From Lampris incognitus (Eukaryota > Chordata > Actinopteri > Lampriformes > Lampridae), in assembly GCF_029633865.1 (NCBI RefSeq), contig NC_079217.1, positions 60,814,614 through 60,878,613 on the forward strand: a DNA stretch of 64,000 bases, given 5' to 3'. The notes under the pieces are model-generated. The model ran no database searches, was not told where the DNA came from, and saw only the letters and a list, made by a program, of their open reading frames with translations. Shown piece by piece: positions 55,511 to 64,000 of this stretch (position 1 is its first letter; every line of letters begins with the position of its first letter). The position numbers and the translations under genes were made by a program.

Positions 55511-57148
55511 CAGTGCATCCGGGAAGTATTCACACCCCTTCACTTTCCCCACATTTTGTTATGTTACAGCCTTATTCCAAAATGAATTAAATTCCTTTTT
55601 TTTCTCATCAACCTACACACAATACCCCATAATGACAGTGAAAAAGGTTTTGTAGAAATTTTTGCAAATTTATTAAAAATAAAAAACTGACATATTGCAT
55701 GTACGTAAGTATTCACACCCTTTGCTATGACACTCAGAATTGAGGTCAGGTTCATCCTGTTTCCACTGATCATCCTTGAGATGTTTCTACATCTTGATTG
55801 GAGTCCACCTGTAGTAAATTCAATTGATTGGACATGATTTGGAAAGGCACACACCTGTCTATATAAGGTCCCACTGTTGACAGTGCATGTCAGAGCAGAA
55901 ACCAAGCCATGAAGTCAAAGGAATTGTCTGTGGACCTCCGAGACAGGATTGTATCGAGGCACAGATCTGGGGAAGGGTACAAAAAAATGTCTACAGCTTT
56001 GAAGGTCCCGAAGAGCACAGTGGTCTCCATCATTCATAAATGGAAGAAGTTTGGATCCACCAGGACTCTTCCTAGAGCTGGCCACCCAGCCAAACTGAGC
56101 AATCAGGGGAGAAGGGCCTTGGTCAGGGAGGTGACCAAGAACCCGATGGTCACTCTGACAGAGCTCCAGCATTCCTCTGTGGAGATGGGAGAACCTTCCA
56201 GAAGGACAACCATCTCTGCAGCACCCCGCCAATCAGGTCTTTATGGTAGAGTGGCCAGACGGAAGCCTCTGCTCAGTAAAAGGCACATGACAGCCTGCTT
56301 GGAGTTTGCCAGAAAGCACCTAAAGGACTCTCAGACCATGAGAAATAAGATTTTCTGGTCTGATGAAACCAAGATTGAACTCTTGGGCCTGAATGCCAAA
56401 CGTCACATCTGGAGGAAACCAGGCACCTCTCATCACCTTGCTAATACCATCCCTACAGTGAAGCATGGTGGTGGCAGCATCATGCTGTGGGGATGTTCTT
56501 CAGCGGCAGGAACTGGGAGACTAGTCAGGATCGAGGGAAAGATGAATGGAGCAAAGTACAGAGAGATCCTTGATGAAAACCTGCTCCAGAGCGCTCAGGA
56601 CCTCAGACTGGGGCGAAGGTTTACCTTTCAACACGACGACGACCCTAAGCACACAGCCAAGACAACGAAGGAGTGGCTTCGGGACAAGTCTGTGAATGTC
56701 CTTGAGTGGCCCAGCCAGAGACCAGACTTGAACCCCATTGACCATCTCCGGAAAGACCTGAAAATAGCTGTGCAGCGACGCTCCCCATCTAACTTTACAG
56801 AGCTGGAGAGGATCTGCAGAGAAGAATGGGAGAAATACCCCAAATATAGGTGTGCCAAGCTTGTAGCTTCATACCCAAGAAGACTTGAGGCTGTAATCGC
56901 TGCCAAGGGTGCCCCAACCAAGTACTGAGTAAAGGGTGTGAATACTTATGTACATGCAATATTTCCGTTTTTTTTATTTTTAATAAATTTGCAAAAAATT
57001 CTACAAAACCTTTTTCGCTTTGTCATTATGGGGTATTGTGTGTAGATTGATGAGGGGAAAAAAGGAATTTAATCCATTTTGGGATAAGGCTGCAACATAA
57101 CAAAATGTGGGGAAAGTGAAGGGGTGTGAATACTTTCCGGATGCACTG
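55511..57148 (+). mobile_element. Full-length Tc1-like transposon
   Basis: TA target duplications lie at 55509-55510 and 57149-57150. Terminal inverted repeats of about 200 bp start CAGTGCATCCGGGAAGTATT on the left and end with its complement on the right. A second copy of the direct-repeat core (AAGTATTCACACCCTTT) sits at the inner edge of the left repeat (about 55707), the IR/DR arrangement of fish Tc1 elements. One transposase frame fills the middle. Total 1638 bp, a normal length. Confidence 0.95.
55909..56928 (+). CDS. Tc1-like transposase, 339 aa, open frame
   Basis: Cut-and-paste transposase, full family length, no stop or frameshift. Residues 1-55 form the first paired-like HTH (SVDLRDRIVSRHRSGEGYKK; VSIIHKWKKFGSTRTLPRAG), followed by a GRPRR-like region and second HTH (about 60-115), then the catalytic domain. 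D152 (WSDETKIEL) and D243 (FQHDDDPKHT, normally DNDP) are present. The third acidic residue, normally E in NPIEHLW, is D278 within NPIDHLR, and the adjacent Trp is Arg. The GGGSIMLWG glycine box is intact. It starts at the ATG after CAAGCC. The changed catalytic site suggests it is inactive or weak. Confidence 0.88.
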   Translation: MKSKELSVDLRDRIVSRHRSGEGYKKMSTALKVPKSTVVSIIHKWKKFGSTRTLPRAGHPAKLSNQGRRALVREVTKNPMVTLTELQHSSVEMGEPSRRTTISAAPRQSGLYGRVARRKPLLSKRHMTACLEFARKHLKDSQTMRNKIFWSDETKIELLGLNAKRHIWRKPGTSHHLANTIPTVKHGGGSIMLWGCSSAAGTGRLVRIEGKMNGAKYREILDENLLQSAQDLRLGRRFTFQHDDDPKHTAKTTKEWLRDKSVNVLEWPSQRPDLNPIDHLRKDLKIAVQRRSPSNFTELERICREEWEKYPKYRCAKLVASYPRRLEAVIAAKGAPTKY

Positions 57149-57150
57149 TA

Positions 57151-58289
57151 GGTGGATAAATAAACTCCCCTCCTTAACTCTGCATGTGTAGCTTCATCAT
57201 CATCCCGTCGTTTCGTTTCAAAATGACGAGGGGAGGCGCGGCCTAATGGGCTTTAAAAGATCCTAATCCTGCTCTTTCGGCACGATGACAGCAGGGGGCG
57301 CCATATCACCGGCAATATGTCAATACAACATGAGACTTCAGGGTGCTGAGGGGGCCACCGGGCCTTCCGCATGCAGACTGCAGACGTGTGAGAAGAGGTC
57401 ACATCTGCTGAGCACGGCCTCCTCTTGTCAACCCCAGTCCCTGGAAAGTCTTCCAAATACTCCGATTTCACCTGCGAACGAGAGGAGAGAGGCGGGTCTA
57501 ACCTACGGGGACAGTCGTCTCTGAATGAGGTGGTTATGTGTTAAAAAAAAATTCAGACACGGCGTATTCATTTTGTAGACATCGCGGAAGTAAAAATTGA
57601 TGAGGTCATGGAGTAACGGAGTAACGCGCGGAGTAACGAAGTAACGCGTAAACATGTTTAGACTTCTTGGGCACAATAAATGTGACTTTAAAAGGCTGTC
57701 GCTTGTTTCCTGGGAGTATTTGGTGACACATGTCAGCTCGCGTCCCAAACGGGAGGGCCGCCGCAGCTTCTCGGAGCCAACCCCCCCCCCCCCCACTTAC
57801 AGGCTCCGTATTTCACCCGTAGCATTAGTGTCGACGCCGACAGAGCCGAACCGTGTGCGCAACCTTACTAACATCTGCTTATAGCTCCAATAAAACCTCA
57901 AGAATGTCCGCGTCCTGCGCTTTACTGCCCGTGGGGCTACTTCACTTTTTCCATACGCCGCAGACGGCGTCACGCTAACGCCGGGACCCTCGCGCCTGCC
58001 ATCGGCTTTTAAAGGCAGCGTGAACAGCACGTATGTGGCGCCTGCAACCGCGCAATTTCCGGCGGCTTGTTCGCAGTACAGTCCGGCTGTTGTCTGCGGG
58101 GTGGGGGGGGGGGTTTTGGGGTCTCCTTCTTCGCAGTTGTGTTGGAGGAATTGGCGTTGCTCCTGTGCAGCGTGTGACACGTCTTGCCCGGGATGTGCCA
58201 CGTATCTCGGCACGCAGCGGCGGCTCCTCGGCGGAGACCGTCTCGCCGCTGCCTTTCTCGGGGCGATGTGAAATAGTGTGAGAAACCTG
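57151..58289. other. Intergenic, GC content rising towards the CpG-rich region
   Basis: No gene is supported. C-run at about 57781-57794, G-run at about 58101-58113. CpG becomes frequent after about 57900. Confidence 0.5.
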
Positions 58290-58514
58290 CACGGCGCTGC
58301 GTGTGTGTGTGTCTGTGTGTGAGTCTGTCTCGCTGTGTGTGTGTGTGTGCGTGCGAGCGCGCGCGCGTGTGTACAGGCGCTACAATGTCACCTTGACTAC
58401 AATCTAGAGGAGGCAAGTAGCCTATGCGTTGAGGGCGCACCGCATCTGTACAGCACTGGAGAGGAGAGAGAGAGAGAGAGAGAGAGAGAATTTCAGTGTC
58501 TCCCCGAATTCCGA

Positions 58515-58546
<32 letters not shown>

Positions 58547-60449
58547 GGGGGAGAGAGGGAGAGAGAGAAGAGAGAGAGAGAAGAGAATGTGCCAACTGTG
58601 TGAGAGTGTGTAAGATTGAGGCAGTAAAAAGCCCGGTTGGCTCTCTCAGACAGCTCGCGGCGCAGGAGGATATACCTTCCACTTCCTCTTCCACCTCCTC
58701 CTCCTCCTCCTCCACGCCAGACAGACGCGCACAGATGGCCGGAGCACCGCGCACAGGTGGGTCATACACCGGGCTCGGGGACAACAGGTAGGCTCGGACC
58801 GCGTACTGCCGTCTCCGCGCCCGTGTTTGTCTGCAAAAAAAAAAGAGAAAGGAAAGAAAAGGAAGAAAGAGAGAAAGGTGTGCATGGCGCCACCAATTGT
58901 GCAGTTCCGAACTAAATACCACATAACATGCACACACGTGACCGGACACGCGGCGTGGCGTTGCCCGGAAACGTCGGTAATTGCCCGGTGAAGTTAGACA
59001 GCGCGAGGCCGAGGCTTGCGTGCGCGCGTGCAGCAGGCCGGGCCCGGCCACAGGTAGCGCTGCAGCACCTGCACACGACGGAGGCTCCGCGGACCGGGCT
59101 GGGTCCGCGGACCCGGCCCGGTCCGCGGACTCGGCCCGGTCCGCGGTTCGCCTACCCGCTCGCCGAGTGGCCGCGGCTTCTGTCCCCCTCGCCGCCTCCC
59201 TTTCACTTTCCTCACGTGACTCGTCCTCCTTCGCCGGAGCAGGCCGGTCTCGTCCAATCGCGTTTCGACGGAGGCGTCTCTCTCTCTCTCTCCCTCGCTC
59301 TCTCTCGCTCTCGCACACTCGCGCACGCGCCCTGTGTGATGTGTGGGATCCGCTGCCTCGTGACGTCACCCGCTCCCCTGCGCTCTCTCTCCCGCAGCCA
59401 GTCAGCGGAAGGATGCTGTGAACGCAAGACTGCAGCATCTTCACCGACGGGCAGGGGGAAAAAAAGAGAAAGAAATCGCATCTCTCTCTCTCTCTCTCTC
59501 TCTCTCGCTCTCTCTCTATCTCACTCTCTCTTTCTCCAGCTTTGTGTTCGTCCACAGCATTTTCTCCCCCCTCCGGACCCTATACTCACCCCCACACACC
59601 ACCACCCTCCTCCTCCTCCTCCTCCCCCCCCCCCGCCTCGAACCAACCCTTCGACTCAGAAAACCCTTCACGGTTGGGGCACGGAGAGGATAAAGAAGGA
59701 GAAGAAGAAAAAGGAGAAGAAGGAGAAGAAGAAGGAGAAATCTCAAATCCGGCGTCGTTTCGTTCCACCGACCTGATTCCCTTTTTTTTTGCCTCTCTCG
59801 CCTATTTCGGCTCGTTGGTCGTCGGGCTGCTTTTCTATTTTCCCCATCTGCATTTTCTACTGTTTGTTTCTACCGGGGGGGTCCCCCTGCAGAGGAGCGC
59901 CATCACCCCCGCACCCCGCCTGGCGTGAGCACGCGCTTTTATGTCGCCGCCGCGGAATGACAAATCCTGAGCCGCACGTCGCGCGGTTGATGCAAGACTG
60001 ACGCCTCGCTCTTCACAGCGCTCGCTCCGGACCGTCGGCAGCCCGATTTAAGGAAGGGAGGCTCTGGCTTTCTCCCCCCCTTCCTCTCGCCAGTGTGTGT
60101 GTGTGCGTGTGTGCGTGTGCGTGCGTGTGTGTGTGTGTGTGTCACATCGCGCAGCATCGGCCGAGCGCGCCGCTCTCTGCATCCGAGCACACGCCGCAGC
60201 ACCGAGCCCCCCGGTCCGCGCCGCACGACAGGCGTCCCCCCCTTTGCCTCCGCTGCAGCCCCGTCTCCCGCCCGCCAGGACCGCCCGTCCGAAGTGCTGC
60301 GCCGCGCAGACGACGAAGGGACGCAAGACCGGAGGACACACGGGAGAGCGGATTTAAAAGAGCTCGGCGAGTCGCGCATCCTTCTCTTTTTCTTTTTTTT
60401 TTGTTTTTTTTGTTTTTTTTTAAAGCCGAGACCGACCCAAGGCTCGAAG
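58290..60449 (+). promoter_or_regulatory. nova1: CpG-rich promoter / 5' UTR region of nova1-type gene
   Basis: GC- and CpG-rich sequence immediately upstream of the exon 1 ATG. It carries (GT)n/(GC)n at 58330-58370, (GA)n at 58461-58490 and 58520-58590, (CT)n at 59275-59310 and 59480-59535, and a GT tract at 60092-60142. An 18-bp repeat containing TCCGCGGA occurs four times (59086, 59104, 59122, 59140). A 40-bp T-rich tract (60380-60420) ending AAAG could be either 5'UTR or the 3' splice site of a UTR intron; the sequence alone does not decide. The transcription start is not resolvable by eye. Confidence 0.5.
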
Positions 60450-60606
60450 ATGATGGCCGGCGGAGCGGTGCAGCAAAACGGGATTTTCTCCAACCCTCAC
60501 CATCACGGGCAGCAGCCGCACATGGAGTCGGACCCTCCGGATTCGCGTAAAAGACCGCTGGAGACCCCGACGGAGGCCAGCAGCACCAAACGCACAAACA
60601 CAGGAG
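60450..60606 (+). CDS. nova1: nova1 coding exon 1 (52 codons plus one base)
   Basis: NOVA proteins are neuronal KH-domain RNA-binding proteins that bind YCAY clusters and steer alternative splicing. The exon starts at tandem ATGs (A at -3) and encodes MMAGGAVQQNGIF, then a His/Gln-rich insert, then PPDSRKRPLETPTEASSTKR and TNTG. The RKRPLE...TKRTNTG block is the conserved NOVA N-terminus with its basic nuclear-localisation residues; MMA-x-x-x-x-QQNG at the start favours NOVA1 over NOVA2. The splice donor GAG|GTAAGC follows at 60607 in phase 1, as expected before the (E)xGQYFLKV exon of KH1. The KH domains lie outside the window. The NPHHHGQQPHM segment looks like a lineage-specific insertion. 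Confidence 0.9.
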
Positions 60607-62974
60607 GTAAGCGCGAGAACCTCGGGGGGGGGGGCGGTGTAGTGGGGGGGGGGTTCATACTGTGGTGTGGTGCGAAATTTTGGGTCCGCGGTGGATGGGG
60701 CAAACACACACACACACACTGCACGCAGGCGTAGTGGGGTGGGGGGGGGGGGAGCAGGTTGATTCGGATCCCGGACGCAGTCCAAGGTTACTCATATTTC
60801 TGGAGATGCGACGCGTCGTGATGCCCTTACGAACGGCCATTTCAGCTCCTGAAGCGGCGGAGCGCCTCTTTTGTGTCGATGTGAGCAAAACAATGAAGGG
60901 GGTTGGGGGGGGTGGGGGTGGGGGGGCGTTGATCTGGAGGGAGCACCGGCGGGTTCCCCCCCCCCCCACCACCTTTTCCCATTCCGGATCACATTCTATA
61001 AATAAAAATAGCCTTTATTTATTTATTTATTAGCGTTTCTTTATGTCCCCTGCACGTTGAGGTCGACGCGCACGAGCGGCGAACCGGGGGGGCCGAGTGT
61101 CAACAAGGCGCGAGCCGGAGGCTGGTCCGGGTCGCGGGCTCCGCGCCGGGTGACCTTGTGATAATCTCGCGCATCAGCCGCCATCACCGCGGTGGTGCAC
61201 AGAGCAGACCAGCCTCCGCTCCGAGCAGCTGCGTCAGCGGCGACGCTTCCCCGTTATTGTTGTTGCTGCGTTAGCGCCTGTGTAATGACGACGATGATGA
61301 AGACGACGACGACGACGAAGATCACGACGCTCTGGGGCTGAAAGCTGGTGAACGTTAAGCGAGAGCTCGCGTAGGAAGGGTGCAATGTCGATTCTAAACC
61401 AGCCGTGTCTGCTTACTGTTCTCCTGCTGGGGGTGGGGGGGGTATGGACGTGTCACCGTGGATGTCACCATATTTGGTTTTTGTTTACATGCTGTCATGA
61501 GCCAAGCATCCCCATCACCCGGCATTACAACCCATCAGTATTGCGGCCATGCACACCCCCCCCTCTCCCACCCCCATCATGGACATACATACAGTAGGCG
61601 TTCAGAACGCCACGTTGGGTCGCGGCTCTCTGGTCACGTTTTAGGGACAAACGGCCGCGGCGGTTTCTGGCGAGCTGTCGCTTCTCTGCGTGTTGAGAAA
61701 CATGGCGGCTGTTTTATGAATCGAGGAAAAGGGAGATGTGCGGAGACCGCCGGCTAGACTTGGATGAGCCGGGCTCTCTGCAAAGTAAGACGGGCATCGT
61801 GGAGACGTTTCCTTTCGGGCTGCCTGCTCAGTAGGTTAGGAGTAACAAATGCGACGGTGGTGAGGAGAAACACTCCATGTACCGCCACTGGGAGCTATAC
61901 GGGTCAATCAGTTTAATGGGCCCTTCCAGGTTCGTGCAAACTAACGGCCAGTCAAAGCGCATTCTGTGGTCCGCTGCACCAGACAAGGCTGTCTGACTCT
62001 GATCAATGTGTTGCTGGAGACACTTTAAACACAGCCCCGTATCTAGAAGCGGCCCCCCGTCCTCCACCCAGGGGCGCGCTGGCCGCCTAACAGTCTACCA
62101 GCTCGTCCATTTAGACGGGTGAAAAGGCCGTGGTGGGGGAAGATGACGGCGGGTTGGTGTTGACGGCCTCCGCGGGGCCTGCGAGGCCAGCGCCTCAAAG
62201 GCCCCGGTGTCAGCGTAGGGTTTTTCGGGGCGGCTTTCTAAAGAAGATCCCCAGCAAGCTGATTTCGCGGTTCTTCACTCGCCGACGGCAGAGATTTGGC
62301 GTTTGCATGCGTTTCGCCCAAATTCTTTTTGCCGTCACGGCAGATTTAATGCCCGTTTTGCTGTCGACGTGGCCCACGTGGGGACGGAAGCGTGCGTTAG
62401 CTTTGCTTTTAGCATGCGCCTTCCGCAGCACGAGATGCGAGAGGATCAAGCTGCACGATGATGTTTCTCGAGCGACACGGAATTCCTTCTCGATGCTCAC
62501 CGGTGAACCGCCGTGGTCAGGCCCGCCGGTTGCTCCTCCGCAGCACCGGGTGGAAAACACCCACTGCTCCCGCCTGAAAGGCTCATTTATAGCAGTCGCC
62601 GGTGTTTTACCACTTAACGTAAGAAACTGCAATAGCTGAGGCCACGCTGCTGCTAGCCAGTTTATAGCCTATATTATAACACCTACGTTGGACTGCTAGC
62701 TTACTTCTTCTTGCTTTAACAGCCCCTTGGTGGCTCAGTAGGAGTTAGCCTGCTGCTAGCCAACGCTCTTTTACAACACCGTGCCCACATGACTGCTAAG
62801 AACATGTTCATATTTTAATGGTTCGGCTGGGGCCCGCGTTCACAAACGCCAGCCTGCAGTGTTGTGTTTGGAAGGTTAACACGAGCTCAAAGTGCTGCTA
62901 AGAGATAATGATGGTTGTTTCTCTGAATGATTAGTTTATGCCACACATCCCCCCTGTGCTTCCTCTCTCTGTAG
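60607..62974 (+). other. nova1: nova1 intron following exon 1
   Basis: 2.37 kb, from GTAAGC to a polypyrimidine tract and CTGTAG. The first 500 bp remain GC-rich with G-runs (60627-60652, 60735-60752, 60900-60930) and short AC runs. No other gene is recognised in it. Confidence 0.7.
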
Positions 62975-63043
62975 TGGCCTTCCTGCAGCCCCTATTTGAA
63001 ACTGAAGGCATTCTATTCCCTCACCAAGAAACTGAGACTCATG
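62975..63043 (+). CDS. nova1: Predicted 69-nt phase-1/phase-1 exon (candidate cassette exon)
   Basis: A strong acceptor (CCCCCCTGTGCTTCCTCTCT, then CTGTAG) and a strong donor (CATG|GTAAGAGA) bound 69 nt. Joined to exon 1 in phase 1 it reads 23 codons without a stop (VAFLQPLFETEGI, then LFPHQETETH) and leaves phase 1 again, so it can be included or skipped without changing the KH1 frame. I do not recognise the peptide from mammalian NOVA1. It is either a fish-specific or rarely annotated cassette exon, or a fortuitous splice-site pair. Confidence 0.55.
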
Positions 63044-64000
63044 GTAAGAGAGACCCTTTGATTTTGATCTTTACATTTATATATGTATAAATATATCTAC
63101 ATATATAGTTTAAGCTATGCAACTCACTCTTCTTCAACACTGGACTTGATTAGGAAACAGATAAACAAACAGTGTGACTTGCTGCTGATTTGTCAAAAAG
63201 GAAGGCCAGACTGGTAAAACGCCAAGTTTCGGGGAAGTTCAGTGGGTGTGAGTTGGCCTGACCGCTAACAGGGCCTGACGTTGAAAGTAGGCTTTATCAA
63301 GTAAGCTCTGTGCTGGGACACCGTCGTTTTCTGCCCATCACACAGAGTAATGCATGCTTATGTGGTTTATATTGTGTGTTATCAAGTCCATAACATTCAT
63401 TTTCATGCTTTTTTATGCAAATCCAGTGTTTATTTTGTCATGATGTCCAACATTATTACGCAGAGTGATCCCGGTGACCTTTTGACCCATGCTAACCATG
63501 TCATCAGAGCTACCGGGTGTATTACTGTTGTTGACTGATGTTTGATGACCAATGTGTTGCTGGTTTCTCTTGCATTTGAAGGGGACGGTAAGGTCATGTT
63601 GTAGCGAGAGCGTCGCACGGCGCTGCTGCCGGGTCAAAACCTCAGGAGCCCCTTCGCGGCTCTGGGGAGGGGGGGGGTTCCCCTTTTCTAGCTTGAATTG
63701 GAAGGTAAACACCCTCATTTGTGTGTGACGCCAGCACACCCAGCACCGCCGGGCCTTTGTGTTGAGCACGCTGGCAACGGTCTAAAAATAAGAAATGTTT
63801 TCATATTTGGAGGAAAAGCAAATTCCTTTACTGGTGTGCTGTTTTGACCCGATGGTAGCCGTCCAAAACTGGAAGAAGCCAAACAAACAAACACAAAACA
63901 AACAAAACCAAAACAAACCTCTAGCCAATTCTTCTGAGTGGGTGTCGCCCAACTCTCTTCATGGTGTTTTATGTATAGTATAGGATGCTTCATTTTAATA
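63044..64000 (+). other. nova1: nova1 intron, continuing beyond the window
   Basis: Begins GTAAGAGAG. No exon, RNA or transposon is recognised before the window edge. Short (CAAA)n-like run at about 63880-63915. Confidence 0.55.

Noticed and set aside
58737..58760. Alternative upstream coding exon (ATGGCCGGAGCACCGCGCACAG then GTGGGT; quoted as ATGGCCGGAGCACC and GCGCACAG)
   Set aside because: A short ATG segment with a possible donor, but no homology or acceptor partner supports it; it is more likely 5'UTR or promoter sequence.
58422..59555. 377-residue minus-strand protein in the CpG-rich region
   Set aside because: Low-complexity Arg/Glu and Leu/Ser stretches from GA and CT runs; a GC-rich region lengthens chance frames on both strands.

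Overview
The window is vertebrate nuclear DNA and almost certainly comes from a teleost fish. It has no bacterial gene organisation. It carries the fish mix of retroposons and DNA transposons: a 5S rRNA-headed SINE, tRNA-derived SINEs, RTE, L2-like and L1 LINEs, Ty3/Gypsy elements, hAT, piggyBac-like and Tc1 elements. Its only recognisable host gene is the 5' end of a nova1-type RNA-binding protein gene at the right edge.

Layout. 0-4.3 kb: a 5S-derived SINE split in two by a 2.2-kb composite insertion that contains a miniature LTR element and a 52-bp tandem repeat. 4.3-8 kb: a piggyBac-like element, a tRNA-derived SINE and a 29-bp minisatellite. 8.1-10.7 kb: an RTE LINE interrupted by an L2-like LINE. 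12.7-14.1 kb: a SINE and a Gypsy RT remnant carrying a small hAT element. 14.4-22.4 kb: an L1-type LINE (minus strand) interrupted by a 2.8-kb Gypsy element whose Gag is fused in frame to integrase. 24.9-38.4 kb: an RTE fragment, a hAT element with an internal minisatellite, then a cluster of different minisatellites (36, 45, 10 and 41 bp, and an AT-rich one), a Gypsy gag-pro remnant and a rearranged Tc1 fragment. 38.4-41.5 kb: LINE and SINE fragments. 42.6-52.5 kb: a second L1-type LINE (minus strand) interrupted by a 4.2-kb hAT element, which itself holds two solo LTRs, and by a Gypsy remnant. 52.6-57.2 kb: a tiny RTE insertion, a second complete miniature LTR element, GA/GT microsatellites, a perfect 30-bp palindrome and a full-length Tc1 transposon with an open transposase frame. 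58.3-64 kb: a CpG-rich promoter/5'UTR, coding exon 1 of nova1, and a predicted 69-nt phase-neutral exon.

How it fits together. Most of the window is a stack of nested insertions whose order can be read from matching target-site duplications (ATGGG, GTATAAAC, TTTCGTTG, ACTTCC, CTTTTAAACC and others). Only the nova1 exon(s) and perhaps the Tc1 transposase are plausible intact coding sequence. The long open frames over 28.8-33 kb and 43-44 kb are minisatellites whose period is a multiple of three. The most unusual items are the miniature LTR elements whose LTRs contain tRNA-like Pol III boxes, the predicted nova1 cassette exon, a 540-bp decamer array made of 5' splice-site consensus, and a 320-bp L1 duplication with a 68-bp segment inverted in one copy.
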